Positions 46,093 through 54,167 are shown, counted from the first letter of the stretch. The stretch: 64,000 bases of DNA from Stenotrophomonas nitritireducens (GCF_001700965.1 NZ_CP016756.1:2143501-2207500); one strand, 5' to 3'. Numbers and translations: made by a program. The notes: generated by a model from the letters alone, not told the origin.

Positions 46093-47222
46093 GTCTCAGC
46101 CTGGACAAACTCAAAGCCCTGCGCAAGCAGGCCGGGCTGTCGACGGCGGCGCCAGCAGGGTCTGTAGCGCCCATGGCTGTTGTGGGAGCGGCGTCAGCCG
46201 CGAAGCCAACGATGGTGGAAGCTGCAGAGGGAATTGTTGCTGCGGATGCATCTGGTTCTTCGCCGGCTGCGGATGCTTTGCCAGCTTCGCGGCTGACGCC
46301 GCTCCTACAGGAGACGGATGCTGTATCGGCTTCGCGGCTGACGCCGCTCCTACAAGAACAGCGACAGCAGAACTCCGTGTTCGGCTGGGTCGATCAGATC
46401 CAGCACAAACCGGCAAAACCGCAGGATGGCGCTGCGTTGCGCCGCCTGCTGGCCACACGCAATCGCGCGGTGGCACCTGCGGTGGCAGTCGAGCGCGGGC
46501 CGGTGGATCGTGATCTGCCCGGTACCGAGATTGCTCCCGGCCTGCATCTGATCGAAGCCTTCATCCCGCAGTCCATTCCCGCCCAGCCCTTGTCGCTGGC
46601 TTTCAGCAAACGCCACGAAGAATCCGTCGCACCGCAGGATCTGTTGTTCTTCGACACCGAAACCACCGGCCTGGCCGGCGGCACCGGTACCCGTGCGTTC
46701 ATGATCGGCGCAGCCGATTGGCATCACGATGCAGCGCGCGGCGAAGGCCTGCGCGTGCGCCAGCTGCTGATGTCGACGATGGGCGCGGAGAGCGCGATGC
46801 TGGAATTGTTTGCCAGCTGGCTGGCGCCGAGCACGGTGCTGTCCAGCTACAACGGCCGCTGCTATGACGCGCCGCTGCTGAAGACACGTTATCGGCTGGC
46901 CCGCCGTGGTGATCCGATCTCGGCACTGGATCATGTGGACCTGCTGTTTCCCACCCGCCGTCGCTATCGCGGCACCTGGGAGAACTGCCGTCTGGCGACC
47001 ATCGAACGCAACCTGCTGCTGATCGCGCGCGAGGATGACCTTCCCGGTTCGGAAGCACCTGCAGCGTGGCTGAGCTATCTGCGCGGTGGCAGCGCGCGCA
47101 ACCTGCGCCGCGTTGGCGAACACAATCACCAGGACGTGGTGACCTTGGCGCAGCTGTTCCTGCGATTGGTGCAGGCAGAAGCGGATGAGCGGGCGGAGTT
47201 GGCGTTGGAGGCTGAGCGCTGA
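46089..47222 (+). CDS. mrfB: MrfB-like RNase H-fold exonuclease, with REP-derived linker
   Basis: 377-residue protein. The nuclease domain starts about residue 178: LLFFDTETTGLAGGTGTRAF (first DEDD acid pair), ending LRRVGEHNHQDVVTLAQLFL (last Asp), the pattern of the YprB/MrfB RNase_H_2 family. The first about 100 residues differ from what I expect of the family: they include VVGAASAAKPT, then ASRLTPLLQ twice, which are translations of three 26-bp REP elements (46181, 46284, 46329). So the N-terminal linker appears to have grown by in-frame repeat insertion. Translationally coupled to mrfA (ATGA). Role inferred from MrfA/MrfB: 3'-to-5' DNA exonuclease in crosslink repair. Confidence 0.85.
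   Translation: MSLSLDKLKALRKQAGLSTAAPAGSVAPMAVVGAASAAKPTMVEAAEGIVAADASGSSPAADALPASRLTPLLQETDAVSASRLTPLLQEQRQQNSVFGWVDQIQHKPAKPQDGAALRRLLATRNRAVAPAVAVERGPVDRDLPGTEIAPGLHLIEAFIPQSIPAQPLSLAFSKRHEESVAPQDLLFFDTETTGLAGGTGTRAFMIGAADWHHDAARGEGLRVRQLLMSTMGAESAMLELFASWLAPSTVLSSYNGRCYDAPLLKTRYRLARRGDPISALDHVDLLFPTRRRYRGTWENCRLATIERNLLLIAREDDLPGSEAPAAWLSYLRGGSARNLRRVGEHNHQDVVTLAQLFLRLVQAEADERAELALEAER
46181..46354. repeat. Three 26-bp REP elements inside the mrfB-like coding sequence
   Basis: Forward copy at 46181-46206 (TGTGGGAGCGGCGTCAGCCG...) and two reverse copies at 46284-46309 and 46329-46354, the last two 45 bp apart (15 codons). All keep the frame. Identical family members are intergenic elsewhere in the window. 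Confidence 0.9.
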
Positions 47223-47257
47223 GCTCAGTCCTTCGCTAGGCATTTCTCGAAGATCTT

Positions 47258-47355
47258 ACCCCTCCCCAACCCTCCCCTTCGCTTTCAGCGAAAGGGAGGG
47301 GACCAAGCTCTGCTCCCTCCCTTTGGCGTAGCCAAGGGGAGGGTTGGGGAGGGGT
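47258..47355. repeat. MITE-like palindrome with 22-bp perfect terminal inverted repeats
   Basis: 47258-47279 (ACCCCTCCCCAACCCTCCCC...) is the exact reverse complement of 47334-47355. Inside are two further hairpins (TTCGCTTTCAGCGAA and TTTGGCGTAGCCAA). The 98-bp element has no coding capacity. Located between the mrfB stop and the end of the M56 gene, so between convergent genes. Confidence 0.75.
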
Positions 47356-47404
47356 GCTTTTGCCTGGGATCTAAAGCCAGACACCAGCAAACCCTCCCAA
47401 AAAA

Positions 47405-49240
47405 TCACCCGCCAATCGGCCGCGCAATCCCGCTGCTGATCGCCTGCTGGATCATCTGCTCGGCCTCACGATTGGCCTTGGCACTTGCCGCTGCCTGCTG
47501 CCGGCCCAGCTCGGCCTGTTGCCTGCCCAACACTGACTGCTGTGCCGCCAGGCTTTCCATCTCTGCACGCATCGCCGGGTTGTCCATTTCCTCGCGCGCC
47601 TGGTCGAGCTTGCGACGTGCTTCTTCCGATGCGCGACGCTGTGCGTCGCTGCGTGCACCCGAACTCAATGCCAGCTGTACCTGCTCGTTGGCCAGCTCAC
47701 CGATGCGCGCGCCGATCTCGCCCATGCGCTCACCGATCTCACCTTGGCGGTCGCCCAGCTGCCCCTGCCGGTCACCCAGCCGGCCTTGCGCATCCCCCAG
47801 GCGCACGCTTTCGGCATACAGCTGCTCGAAGCGCGACAAGGTAGCCACATCGCGCACCACATAGCGCTTGCCGTCACGGCGCAGCAGCAGCACGCCCTTG
47901 CCATCGTCCAACTGCTTGGCTTCGCGCAGATCGGCGACGGTGCCGTTCATGACGTTGTGGTCGCCCTTGATCAGTACATAGCCATCGGCGTTGTGGGTGC
48001 TGGAAAGGTGGATGACGCCTTGCGTACGCAGCGGAGCAGCAGGTGCTGCCAGCGGTGCCGGGGGCGCTGGCGGTATAGCCAGCGATGCGGGCGCCGCAGG
48101 AGGAGCAGGCGGTGCCGGCGGCACGGCAGCGTCATCTGCTCCTGCAACCACCGTATGCACCACTGAACGGGCAAGCGGCGCGACCGGGGCTGCCAAGGGC
48201 GCCAATGGGGCGACGGGCGCCGCCAACGGTGCGGGCGGCACCGGGGGTACCGGCATCGCCACCAGCCGCAGCGGCGCAACGCCGACCAGGGCAACGGCGA
48301 CCAGGATCAGGGCCGCACCGACGCGCGGAAAAGAGGACGTGTTCTGCAACATGAGCAATCTCCGCTTGAGACTCAGGAAGGTAGGCGAGGCACTGGCCAG
48401 GCCGGCGCCCGGCCGTGGCGCGACGCCCAGTTGCAACAGCAGGCGGCCGTAGTGCTGGCGGCAATGCCGGTCACCGGCGACGACGGCGGCATCCACCGCC
48501 GCTTCGCGGGCAATGGCGTATTCGCGGGCGGCCAGGTGCACCACGGGGTTGAAGAAGAACAGGTGCTGGGCCAGGGCCGGTACCAGGCCCAGCCACAGGT
48601 CATGGCGCTGCAGGTGCACCAATTCGTGAGTCAGGGCCATGTCCAGCTGGTCATCGCCCATGCGCTGCAGGCCACGCGCCGGCAGCAGCAGCACCGGACG
48701 CCATGGGCCAATCAGCTGCGGCGAATCGATCGCATTGCTCAGCATCAGACGCGGTGCACGGCGCAGGCCGTGTGCTTCGGCGGCGAGTGCAAGCGCGGCG
48801 TTGAGTTTGTGATCGCGGCAGGGCTGCGCGGCACGCAGCTGGGCCCGGCTTGCGCGCAGCGCCAGTGTGGTGCGCAGTGCCATCACCAGCACGCCAGCCA
48901 ACCACATCGCCATCAGCAGCAGGCTCCACGACCAGCTGCTGTCCGCCGGCAAGGGCTGCATCACGATAATCGGCGCGGTGGTCACCGGCGCGGCGGTTGC
49001 GGCAGCCTGCACCATCATGGGCGCGGCATCGACCGCAGGCAGCAAGGGCAGCTCCAGCGGCGACATCCAGAACAGGCCAACCACCGCCTGCAATGCCACC
49101 AACCACCACAGCGCACATTGGGTGCTGGCCGGCAGACGCCGCACGTAACGGCACAGCAGCCACACCAGGCCGGCCAGCAGCGCAGTCTGCACGCTGGTGG
49201 CCAACAGTCGGCTGCCCAGCAACTCAAGCGTCATCGACAT
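47405..49240 (-). CDS. BlaR1/M56-family membrane metalloprotease without penicillin-sensor domain
   Basis: 611-residue inner-membrane protein. Early helices (TALLAGLVWLLCRYVRR, QCALWWLVALQAVVGLFWM, WSWSLLLMAMWLAGVLVMAL) precede the cytoplasmic M56 protease with zinc motif HELVHLQRHD (about 205) and the downstream Glu region YAIAREAAVDAAVVAGDRHC. After a fourth helix the sequence becomes Pro/Ala-rich (PVPPVPPAPLAAPVAPLAPL), then a heptad region (LGDRQGQLGDRQGEIGERMG) that predicts a coiled coil. The C-terminus lacks the SxxK/SxN penicillin-binding sensor of BlaR1, so the signal is not a covalently bound beta-lactam. Start is 3 bp after the blaI stop: co-transcribed and likely the protease that inactivates the BlaI-like repressor. 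Confidence 0.85.
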   Translation of the reverse strand: MSMTLELLGSRLLATSVQTALLAGLVWLLCRYVRRLPASTQCALWWLVALQAVVGLFWMSPLELPLLPAVDAAPMMVQAAATAAPVTTAPIIVMQPLPADSSWSWSLLLMAMWLAGVLVMALRTTLALRASRAQLRAAQPCRDHKLNAALALAAEAHGLRRAPRLMLSNAIDSPQLIGPWRPVLLLPARGLQRMGDDQLDMALTHELVHLQRHDLWLGLVPALAQHLFFFNPVVHLAAREYAIAREAAVDAAVVAGDRHCRQHYGRLLLQLGVAPRPGAGLASASPTFLSLKRRLLMLQNTSSFPRVGAALILVAVALVGVAPLRLVAMPVPPVPPAPLAAPVAPLAPLAAPVAPLARSVVHTVVAGADDAAVPPAPPAPPAAPASLAIPPAPPAPLAAPAAPLRTQGVIHLSSTHNADGYVLIKGDHNVMNGTVADLREAKQLDDGKGVLLLRRDGKRYVVRDVATLSRFEQLYAESVRLGDAQGRLGDRQGQLGDRQGEIGERMGEIGARIGELANEQVQLALSSGARSDAQRRASEEARRKLDQAREEMDNPAMRAEMESLAAQQSVLGRQQAELGRQQAAASAKANREAEQMIQQAISSGIARPIGG

Positions 49241-49243
49241 GGC

Positions 49244-49630
49244 TCAATCCTCCCGGCGCTGCGATTGCAGCTTGCTGACCAGCGCTTCCAGTTCGGCCAG
49301 CTCGTTGTCGCTGACCTCGGCCTTTTCCGACATCCATGCCACGAACGGTGAAATCGAGCCCTGCAGGGTCTTCTCGACAAAACTGCCGACCGCGCCGTTG
49401 ACCACTTCCTGCTGCTCGGCCGTGGTGCTGTAGCGGAACACGCCCTCGTCCTGTTCGCGCTGCAGGTAACCCTTGGTACGCAGGCGCTCCATCATCGTCA
49501 GCACGGTGGAGCGGGCCAGGCCGCGGGCCTCACCAAAGCGCGCGGCAACCTCGCCAACGCTGGTGGGTTCGTTCTCTCCGATGTACTGCAGCAGGGCCAG
49601 TTCCTGGTCCCCGATGGTCTTGCGGCGCAT
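49244..49630 (-). CDS. BlaI/MecI-family repressor
   Basis: 128-residue winged-helix repressor. MRRKTIGDQELALLQYIGEN then SVGEVAARFGEARGLARSTV and the wing LRTKGYLQREQDEGVFRYST are characteristic of BlaI; the C-terminal half is the dimerisation helix EVSDNELAELEALVSKLQSQ. ATG at 49630; the extension to 49702 would read through its own promoter. First gene of a two-gene unit with the M56 protease. Two BlaI-type operators lie just upstream, so autoregulation is expected, with induction by cleavage after the membrane protease senses an unknown envelope signal. Confidence 0.92.
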   Translation of the reverse strand: MRRKTIGDQELALLQYIGENEPTSVGEVAARFGEARGLARSTVLTMMERLRTKGYLQREQDEGVFRYSTTAEQQEVVNGAVGSFVEKTLQGSISPFVAWMSEKAEVSDNELAELEALVSKLQSQRRED

Positions 49631-49645
49631 GGCCGTCTCCGTGAC

Positions 49646-49687
49646 TACATTTGTCGCCACGGTAGATCTGCCTACATTTGTAGTCAA
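49646..49687 (-). promoter_or_regulatory. BlaI-type promoter-operator with two TACATTTGT boxes
   Basis: TACATTTGTC (49646-49655) and the palindromic CTACATTTGTAG (49672-49683) match the TACA-NN-TGTA core of BlaI/MecI operators. On the minus strand a -35-like TTGACT (49682-49687) and a -10-like TACCGT (49659-49664) are 17 bp apart. One box overlaps the -35, the other lies downstream of the -10, the layout expected for repression. Confidence 0.75.
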
Positions 49688-49727
49688 TAGCCCGGATGGC
49701 ACCCTGCTGGCCGTCAGGCTGAATGAT

Positions 49728-50843
49728 TCAGCTCACAGCGCTGTCGATCTGCCAACGCGCGAATTCGCTTTCGAACTCGGCCAAAGTCAGCAGGCCCATG
49801 CAGGTACGGGCGCCGCTGGGCAGCCCTTCGCCACGGGCGAAACGGCGCGCCAACAGCACGGCGGCAAAGGTTGGGATCTCCGGGCCGTGCAGCATCGGCG
49901 CGGTCAGGTCCCAGTGCAGGCGATGCTCCAGTCCATCGCGCTGGCCACGCAGGGTGATGCGCATGCCGCCCAGATCGGTGCCGAAACGATCGAACCAACG
50001 CCCTGCGCTGGCGAACACACCGGCCAGTGCCTCCATCGGCAACGGCAGGCCATGCCCGCGCAGCCAGGCCATGGCCGCCAGACAACGCGACAGGAACGGC
50101 AGCTCCAACGCCGCGCGGAAACGCACCGTCGCCACGCCCGGGTAACGCTGTACCAGCAGCGTGTGATCGGGCACGTCGCAGGGCGAGGCCAGGCGCGGGC
50201 CAATGCGGGCAAAGCGTACCGGTTGCGGTTTGGCCCAGCCACGCTGCGTTTGCCAGCGGCCATCGATCCAGCATTGGAACGGTTTGCCGCAGTACGACAG
50301 CACCGCACGCACCGTGGCCATGCCCAGCGGCGTGGCCTGTGCCGGCGCGATCACCATGTCGATGCTGTGCAACTGCTCGAAGTGCGGCGCAAGCGCGTCC
50401 ACCACCGCGCTGGACAGCGCCGGCAAGGTGCTGGCACCGCTGATCGCGCTGCACTGGGTCTGCTGTGCCAAGGCCTGCAACTGCTGCGGAAAGCCGACAA
50501 CGAAATCACGTCCATCGGCCAGATCGATGTAATGCATGCCGGCACGCAGGCAGGCCTGCGCAACCCCGTAACCTTGGCCCTGGAAGGGGCCGGCGGTATG
50601 GATCACCAGCGCTGCCCGCGTCCTGGTGAGCTGGGCTTCGAAATCCGGCGCAGCGGTATCCAGCCTGCACAGCTCAATGGTTTTCAGATCCACGCCCGGC
50701 AGCTTGGCTGCCGCCTGCGAAGGATTGCGGCCAGCGGCGATGACAGTGATGCCCGGCGTAGCGGCAAGTGCACGCACGATGCGCGCGCCGAAGTGGCCGT
50801 AGCCGCCGAGCACCAGAACACGACAGCGTTCCTGCTGTGACAT
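49728..50843 (-). CDS. Saccharopine dehydrogenase-like NAD(P)-binding oxidoreductase
   Basis: 371-residue protein. The N-terminal Rossmann motif is VLVLGGYGHFGARIVRALAA (GGxGxxG) at about residue 8, followed by VIAAGRNPSQA. A saccharopine-dehydrogenase-type core comes next (RAALVIHTAGPFQGQGYGVA, HYIDLADGRDFVVGFPQQLQ, CSAISGASTLPALSSAVVDA). The C-terminal part is family-specific with no recognised catalytic motif. The natural substrate is unknown; this family includes many uncharacterised reductases. Single gene; ATG 50843 is followed by MSQQERCRVLVLGG, placing the nucleotide motif correctly. Confidence 0.82.
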   Translation of the reverse strand: MSQQERCRVLVLGGYGHFGARIVRALAATPGITVIAAGRNPSQAAAKLPGVDLKTIELCRLDTAAPDFEAQLTRTRAALVIHTAGPFQGQGYGVAQACLRAGMHYIDLADGRDFVVGFPQQLQALAQQTQCSAISGASTLPALSSAVVDALAPHFEQLHSIDMVIAPAQATPLGMATVRAVLSYCGKPFQCWIDGRWQTQRGWAKPQPVRFARIGPRLASPCDVPDHTLLVQRYPGVATVRFRAALELPFLSRCLAAMAWLRGHGLPLPMEALAGVFASAGRWFDRFGTDLGGMRITLRGQRDGLEHRLHWDLTAPMLHGPEIPTFAAVLLARRFARGEGLPSGARTCMGLLTLAEFESEFARWQIDSAVS

Positions 50844-50957
50844 CCGAGCTTCCTGTGAGGATTGCGGCAGGGATTATCCGCGAGGAGAGCTGCGTTGTGC
50901 CTTCCCGGTGCGCAAGGGAGGATGCAATCCCTCGCCCATTTGGCGCAGCCAGTACGG

Positions 50958-52007
50958 TCAACCGCGCGGGCCACCCATTACCGGCAGGATCGCGCCGCTG
51001 ATGTAGCTGGCGGTACTTGGCGATGCCAGAAAAACATACGCCGGCGACAGTTCTTCCGGCTGCGCAGGCCGCCCCATGTCGCTGTCCTTGCCGAACTCGG
51101 CCACATCTTCGGCAGCCTTGTCGGCCGGGTTCAATGGCGTCCATACCGGCCCCGGCGCCACGCAGTTCACGCGTATGCCGCGCGGCAGCAGCTGGCTGGC
51201 CAGCGACAGCGTGAACGCGTGGATCGCGCCCTTGGTGGCCGAATAATCGATCAACGATTTGCTGCCGAAGATGCCCGTTTCCGAGCCGGTGTTGATGATG
51301 CTGTCGCCTTCGCCCATATGCGGAAGCACCGCGCGCGCCATGTGGATGTAACCGGCGATGTTGGTCTGCAGCGTCTCCTGCAGATGCTCGTCGGTGAGGT
51401 CTTCAAGATGATGGCAATGCAGTTGGAATGCCGCGTTGTTGACCAGCACGTCGATGCCGCCAAATGCCTTGGCAACCTGTTGTACGGCGCTGTCGCAGAA
51501 CAGCGGATCGCGCACATCGCCACTGATCGCCAGGCTCCGCTGGCCCTCCTGCTCGATGTGCTCGCAGGTGACCTTGGCATCCTCGTGCTCGCTGAGGTAA
51601 AGCACGGCCACATCGGCACCTTCGCGCGCGAACAGGATGGCCACCGCGCGGCCAATTCCCGAATCACCGCCGGTGACGATGGCGCGCATTCCCTTCAGTT
51701 TGCCGCTGCCCTTGTAGGACGGTGCCAGATAGCGCGGCGCCAGCTCCAACTCATGTTCATTGCCCGGCTTGCGCAGCTGCTGCGCCGGCAGGGTGCTCGG
51801 TTGCTTGCGGGTGCCGGCCTGCACGCTGCCCTTTTTCTTCGGCATCGCGCTGCGCAGCTTCTCCTGTTGCTGCAGATCTTCCTGCAGCCGCCGCTGACGG
51901 CTGGCGGTGCGCTGGGCAGCGGTTTGTGCGGCGGATGCGGTATCGGCAAGCGGCGGCCTAGCCTTGGTGGCTTTCTTTGCGGCTACGGGCTTCTTTTTTC
52001 CTGCCAT
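50958..52007 (-). CDS. SDR oxidoreductase with lysine-rich N-terminal tail
   Basis: 349-residue SDR. The first about 60 residues are basic and helical (AGKKKPVAAKKATKARPPLA, then QRRLQEDLQQQEKLRSAMPK), unlike ordinary SDRs. The enzymatic part starts LKGMRAIVTGGDSGIGRAVA (TGxxxGIG), with DVLVNNAAFQ, catalytic Ser (NTGSETGIFG) and YSATKGAIHAF (YxxxK), then GPVWTPLNPAD. The core matches YghA/YhdF-type SDRs of about 290 residues, so the N-terminal segment is an added domain. ATG 52007 has GGAAG upstream and opens the basic tail. Possible nucleic-acid or polyanion contact is speculation. Confidence 0.85.
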   Translation of the reverse strand: MAGKKKPVAAKKATKARPPLADTASAAQTAAQRTASRQRRLQEDLQQQEKLRSAMPKKKGSVQAGTRKQPSTLPAQQLRKPGNEHELELAPRYLAPSYKGSGKLKGMRAIVTGGDSGIGRAVAILFAREGADVAVLYLSEHEDAKVTCEHIEQEGQRSLAISGDVRDPLFCDSAVQQVAKAFGGIDVLVNNAAFQLHCHHLEDLTDEHLQETLQTNIAGYIHMARAVLPHMGEGDSIINTGSETGIFGSKSLIDYSATKGAIHAFTLSLASQLLPRGIRVNCVAPGPVWTPLNPADKAAEDVAEFGKDSDMGRPAQPEELSPAYVFLASPSTASYISGAILPVMGGPRG

Positions 52008-52282
52008 GGGGGCTTCCTCATGTTTACGCGGCGTAGGCGCGTAGTGGTCGCAGCAACAGATGCTGCCGTGAGCATCCGCAACGGGCAGACGCTCACGCAT
52101 TCATGGTGTGCGCAGCGGGGCCCGATCACCTGTGCCTTCCGCTGTCGCAGTGAGTGGCAGTGTGCGCAACAGCGGGGGTCGCGGGCAGTGAAAAAAGCGT
52201 GGTGAGCACGTGTATTTCATCCGCTGCATACGGCGTGGCGGCGATGCTTCAACCTGTTTTCTACTTTTTGCAGGAGTAACCC

Positions 52283-52609
52283 ATGATCCGTCTGCTCGCC
52301 GTTCCCGCCGCCCTCCTGCTGCTGTCGGGCTGCAACGCAGCCTATGTCAACAACGTGCAACCGATCGACGGTGTTGTCTCCGGCCAATGCCATACCGACA
52401 TGGTGCGCGGCGCGGTCGGTCTTGCCGCTGCCCCCGATACGGTTGAACGCGCCCGCGTGGACAGCGACAGCCTGCAGGTTGCCGTGGTGCGCGGCAATGA
52501 TGCCGCTGACACCTCCGCCTCGATGCAGACCCCGGCATCCACCGGCGGCGAGCGCCTGACCATCGAAGTGGGCCGCACCAACAACATCACCGCTATGCGC
52601 TGCGGCTGA
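52283..52609 (+). CDS. I78-like small lipoprotein, divergent
   Basis: 108-residue lipoprotein: MIRLLAVPAALLLLSGC (lipobox LLSGC). The mature part has the I78 (elastase inhibitor) outline GQCHTDMVRGAVGLAAAPDT ... ERLTIEVGRTNNITAMRCG, with two Cys expected to form the disulfide, but the middle is divergent compared with the second copy at 53741. AGGAG precedes the ATG. Its 3' end overlaps the convergent topoisomerase gene by 17 bp. Inhibitor function is inferred from the family only. Gap 52008-52282 before it holds nothing else I can support. Confidence 0.7.
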   Translation: MIRLLAVPAALLLLSGCNAAYVNNVQPIDGVVSGQCHTDMVRGAVGLAAAPDTVERARVDSDSLQVAVVRGNDAADTSASMQTPASTGGERLTIEVGRTNNITAMRCG

Positions 52610-53636
52610 GCCCGCGGTGGGCGCTGCGCAGGAAGCGCAGTGCCGCCGCCTCCCATTGGCGCGGGCCGCGCAGTGATTGCAGCGCGCCCAGCCGGCCATC
52701 GCGCCAGCCTTCGAACACGCACGGGTCGATATACGATTTGCGGCACACTGCCGGGGTATTGCCCAGCATCGCCGCCACCGCGGCAATCACCTGGTTCTGT
52801 ATCTCCGCCAACGCGCGTTCGCCGCCGGTATCCGGCAAGGGCCGCTGCGCCAGCTCGCGCAGCGCCACGAGGGTGCCGCCCCAGGTGCGGAAATCCTTGG
52901 CGCTGAAATCATCGCCGGTGGCCTGGCGCAAATAGTCGTTGACGTCACTAGAACCCACTGGCCGTACCTTGCCGTCCTCGTCGCGGTACTGGAACAACAA
53001 CTGCCCCGGCAACTGCTGGCAACGGCGCACCAGCCCCGCCAGATGCCGGTCATCGATGACCATCTCCTGCGCCTGCCCGGACTTGCCGCGGAAGCGCAGT
53101 CGCGCCTGGCCCTGCCCGGCGCTTTCCAGGTGGCGGTTGCGCAGCGTGGTGAGCCCATAGGAATGGTTGTCACGGGCATAGGCATCGTTGCCGATACGGG
53201 CGAGCGTGCGGCCCATCACCGCCACCACGATCGCCAGCACCTTGGCGCGCGGCAGGCCAGGCAAGGCCAGGTCGGCGCGCACGCGCCGCCGCAGGCCGGG
53301 CAACGCCTTGCCGAAGGCAACAATGCGATCGAACTTGCTGTCACTGCGCATCCGTACCCATTGCGGGTGGTAACGGTATTGCTTGCGGCCGCGCGCATCA
53401 CGCCCGCTGGCCTGCAGGTGACCATTGGCCTGGGCGCAGATCCACACCTGGGTGTAAGCCGGTGGAATGGCAAGGCGGCGGATGCGTTCGAGCGTGGCGG
53501 CGGCGCGTACCGGCTTGCCACGGGCATCCACGTAACGGAAACCGCGCCCGGCACGCTGCCTGAGGATGCCCGGCTCGGCATCGTGGCTGTGACGCAGTGC
53601 AGGGCTTGCCGGTGTTGCGGCCATCGCTGCTCCCAT
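52593..53636 (-). CDS. DNA topoisomerase IB (bacterial, poxvirus-like)
   Basis: 347-residue type IB topoisomerase. N-terminal domain: FRYVDARGKPVRAAATLERI, RLAIPPAYTQVWICAQANGH. Catalytic domain: KVLAIVVAVMGRTLARIGND, NHSYGLTTLRNRH (catalytic Arg/Lys region), FSAKDFRTWGGTLVALRELA (the conserved Arg), and CRKSYIDP with the active-site Tyr at about residue 301. It relaxes supercoils by a 3'-phosphotyrosine intermediate. The start may be Met5 (53624). Tail-to-tail overlap of 17 bp with the I78-like gene. Confidence 0.92.
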   Translation of the reverse strand: MGAAMAATPASPALRHSHDAEPGILRQRAGRGFRYVDARGKPVRAAATLERIRRLAIPPAYTQVWICAQANGHLQASGRDARGRKQYRYHPQWVRMRSDSKFDRIVAFGKALPGLRRRVRADLALPGLPRAKVLAIVVAVMGRTLARIGNDAYARDNHSYGLTTLRNRHLESAGQGQARLRFRGKSGQAQEMVIDDRHLAGLVRRCQQLPGQLLFQYRDEDGKVRPVGSSDVNDYLRQATGDDFSAKDFRTWGGTLVALRELAQRPLPDTGGERALAEIQNQVIAAVAAMLGNTPAVCRKSYIDPCVFEGWRDGRLGALQSLRGPRQWEAAALRFLRSAHRGLSRSA

Positions 53637-53740
53637 GCTGAAACGGTGCCGGAGTATCGCGCAGGCCCATGCGACGCAGCGTCAACACGGCCGTCACTTG
53701 GCTATATGCTTGGGCAGACCCTCAACACCCTGGAGTTCCG

Positions 53741-54127
53741 ATGCAGTTCCAGTCGACGCCGCGCGCCCTGCGCCGCCCCGCCGCCCTGATTGCCACCGCC
53801 ACCCTGTTGCTGGCCCTGAGTGCCTGCACCAAGCCGGCACCGGAAGAACAGGATGAAGCACTGAACCAATCCCAGCAGGCCGCACAAGCCGCCGCTGCGC
53901 CCGCTGAAGCCACGCCGCCGCCGGGCGCCTGCGACGCCAGCCAGGTGCAGGGCCTGGTCGGCCAGGCCTATACCGAGGCCATGCAGGCCCAGGCCAAGGA
54001 AGACGCCGGCGCCACCGACGTGCGCGTGCTCAAGCCCAACCAGCCGGTCACCATGGAATTCATCGGCGAGCGCCTGAACATCGAAATCGATGAGAAAGGT
54101 ATGGTCAGCGGCGTGCGCTGCGGTTGA
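53741..54127 (+). CDS. I78-family peptidase inhibitor lipoprotein
   Basis: 128-residue lipoprotein. Signal peptide then lipobox LSAC (RPAALIATATLLLALSAC). After a Gln/Ala-rich linker the I78 domain is textbook: GACDASQVQGLVGQAYTEAM, VRVLKPNQPVTMEFIGERLN, IEIDEKGMVSGVRCG, with the two conserved Cys. I78 proteins inhibit serine proteases such as elastase in the Aspergillus prototype. ATG 53741 has GGAG upstream; the longer frame to 53669 is rejected. Followed by a good intrinsic terminator. Confidence 0.88.
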   Translation: MQFQSTPRALRRPAALIATATLLLALSACTKPAPEEQDEALNQSQQAAQAAAAPAEATPPPGACDASQVQGLVGQAYTEAMQAQAKEDAGATDVRVLKPNQPVTMEFIGERLNIEIDEKGMVSGVRCG

Positions 54128-54138
54128 TTTTTGTATAG

Positions 54139-54167
54139 CCAAAGCCTTGCTGGGCAAGGCTTTGGTT
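54139..54167 (+). terminator. Intrinsic terminator after the I78 gene
   Basis: CCAAAGCCTTGC (54139-54150) and GCAAGGCTTTGG (54154-54165) form a perfect 12-bp stem with loop TGG, then TTGCG. T-run is short. Confidence 0.75.

Noticed and set aside
47405..49630. Beta-lactam resistance operon
   Set aside because: BlaI and M56 proteins alone do not make one: no beta-lactamase gene is adjacent and the M56 protein lacks a penicillin-binding domain.
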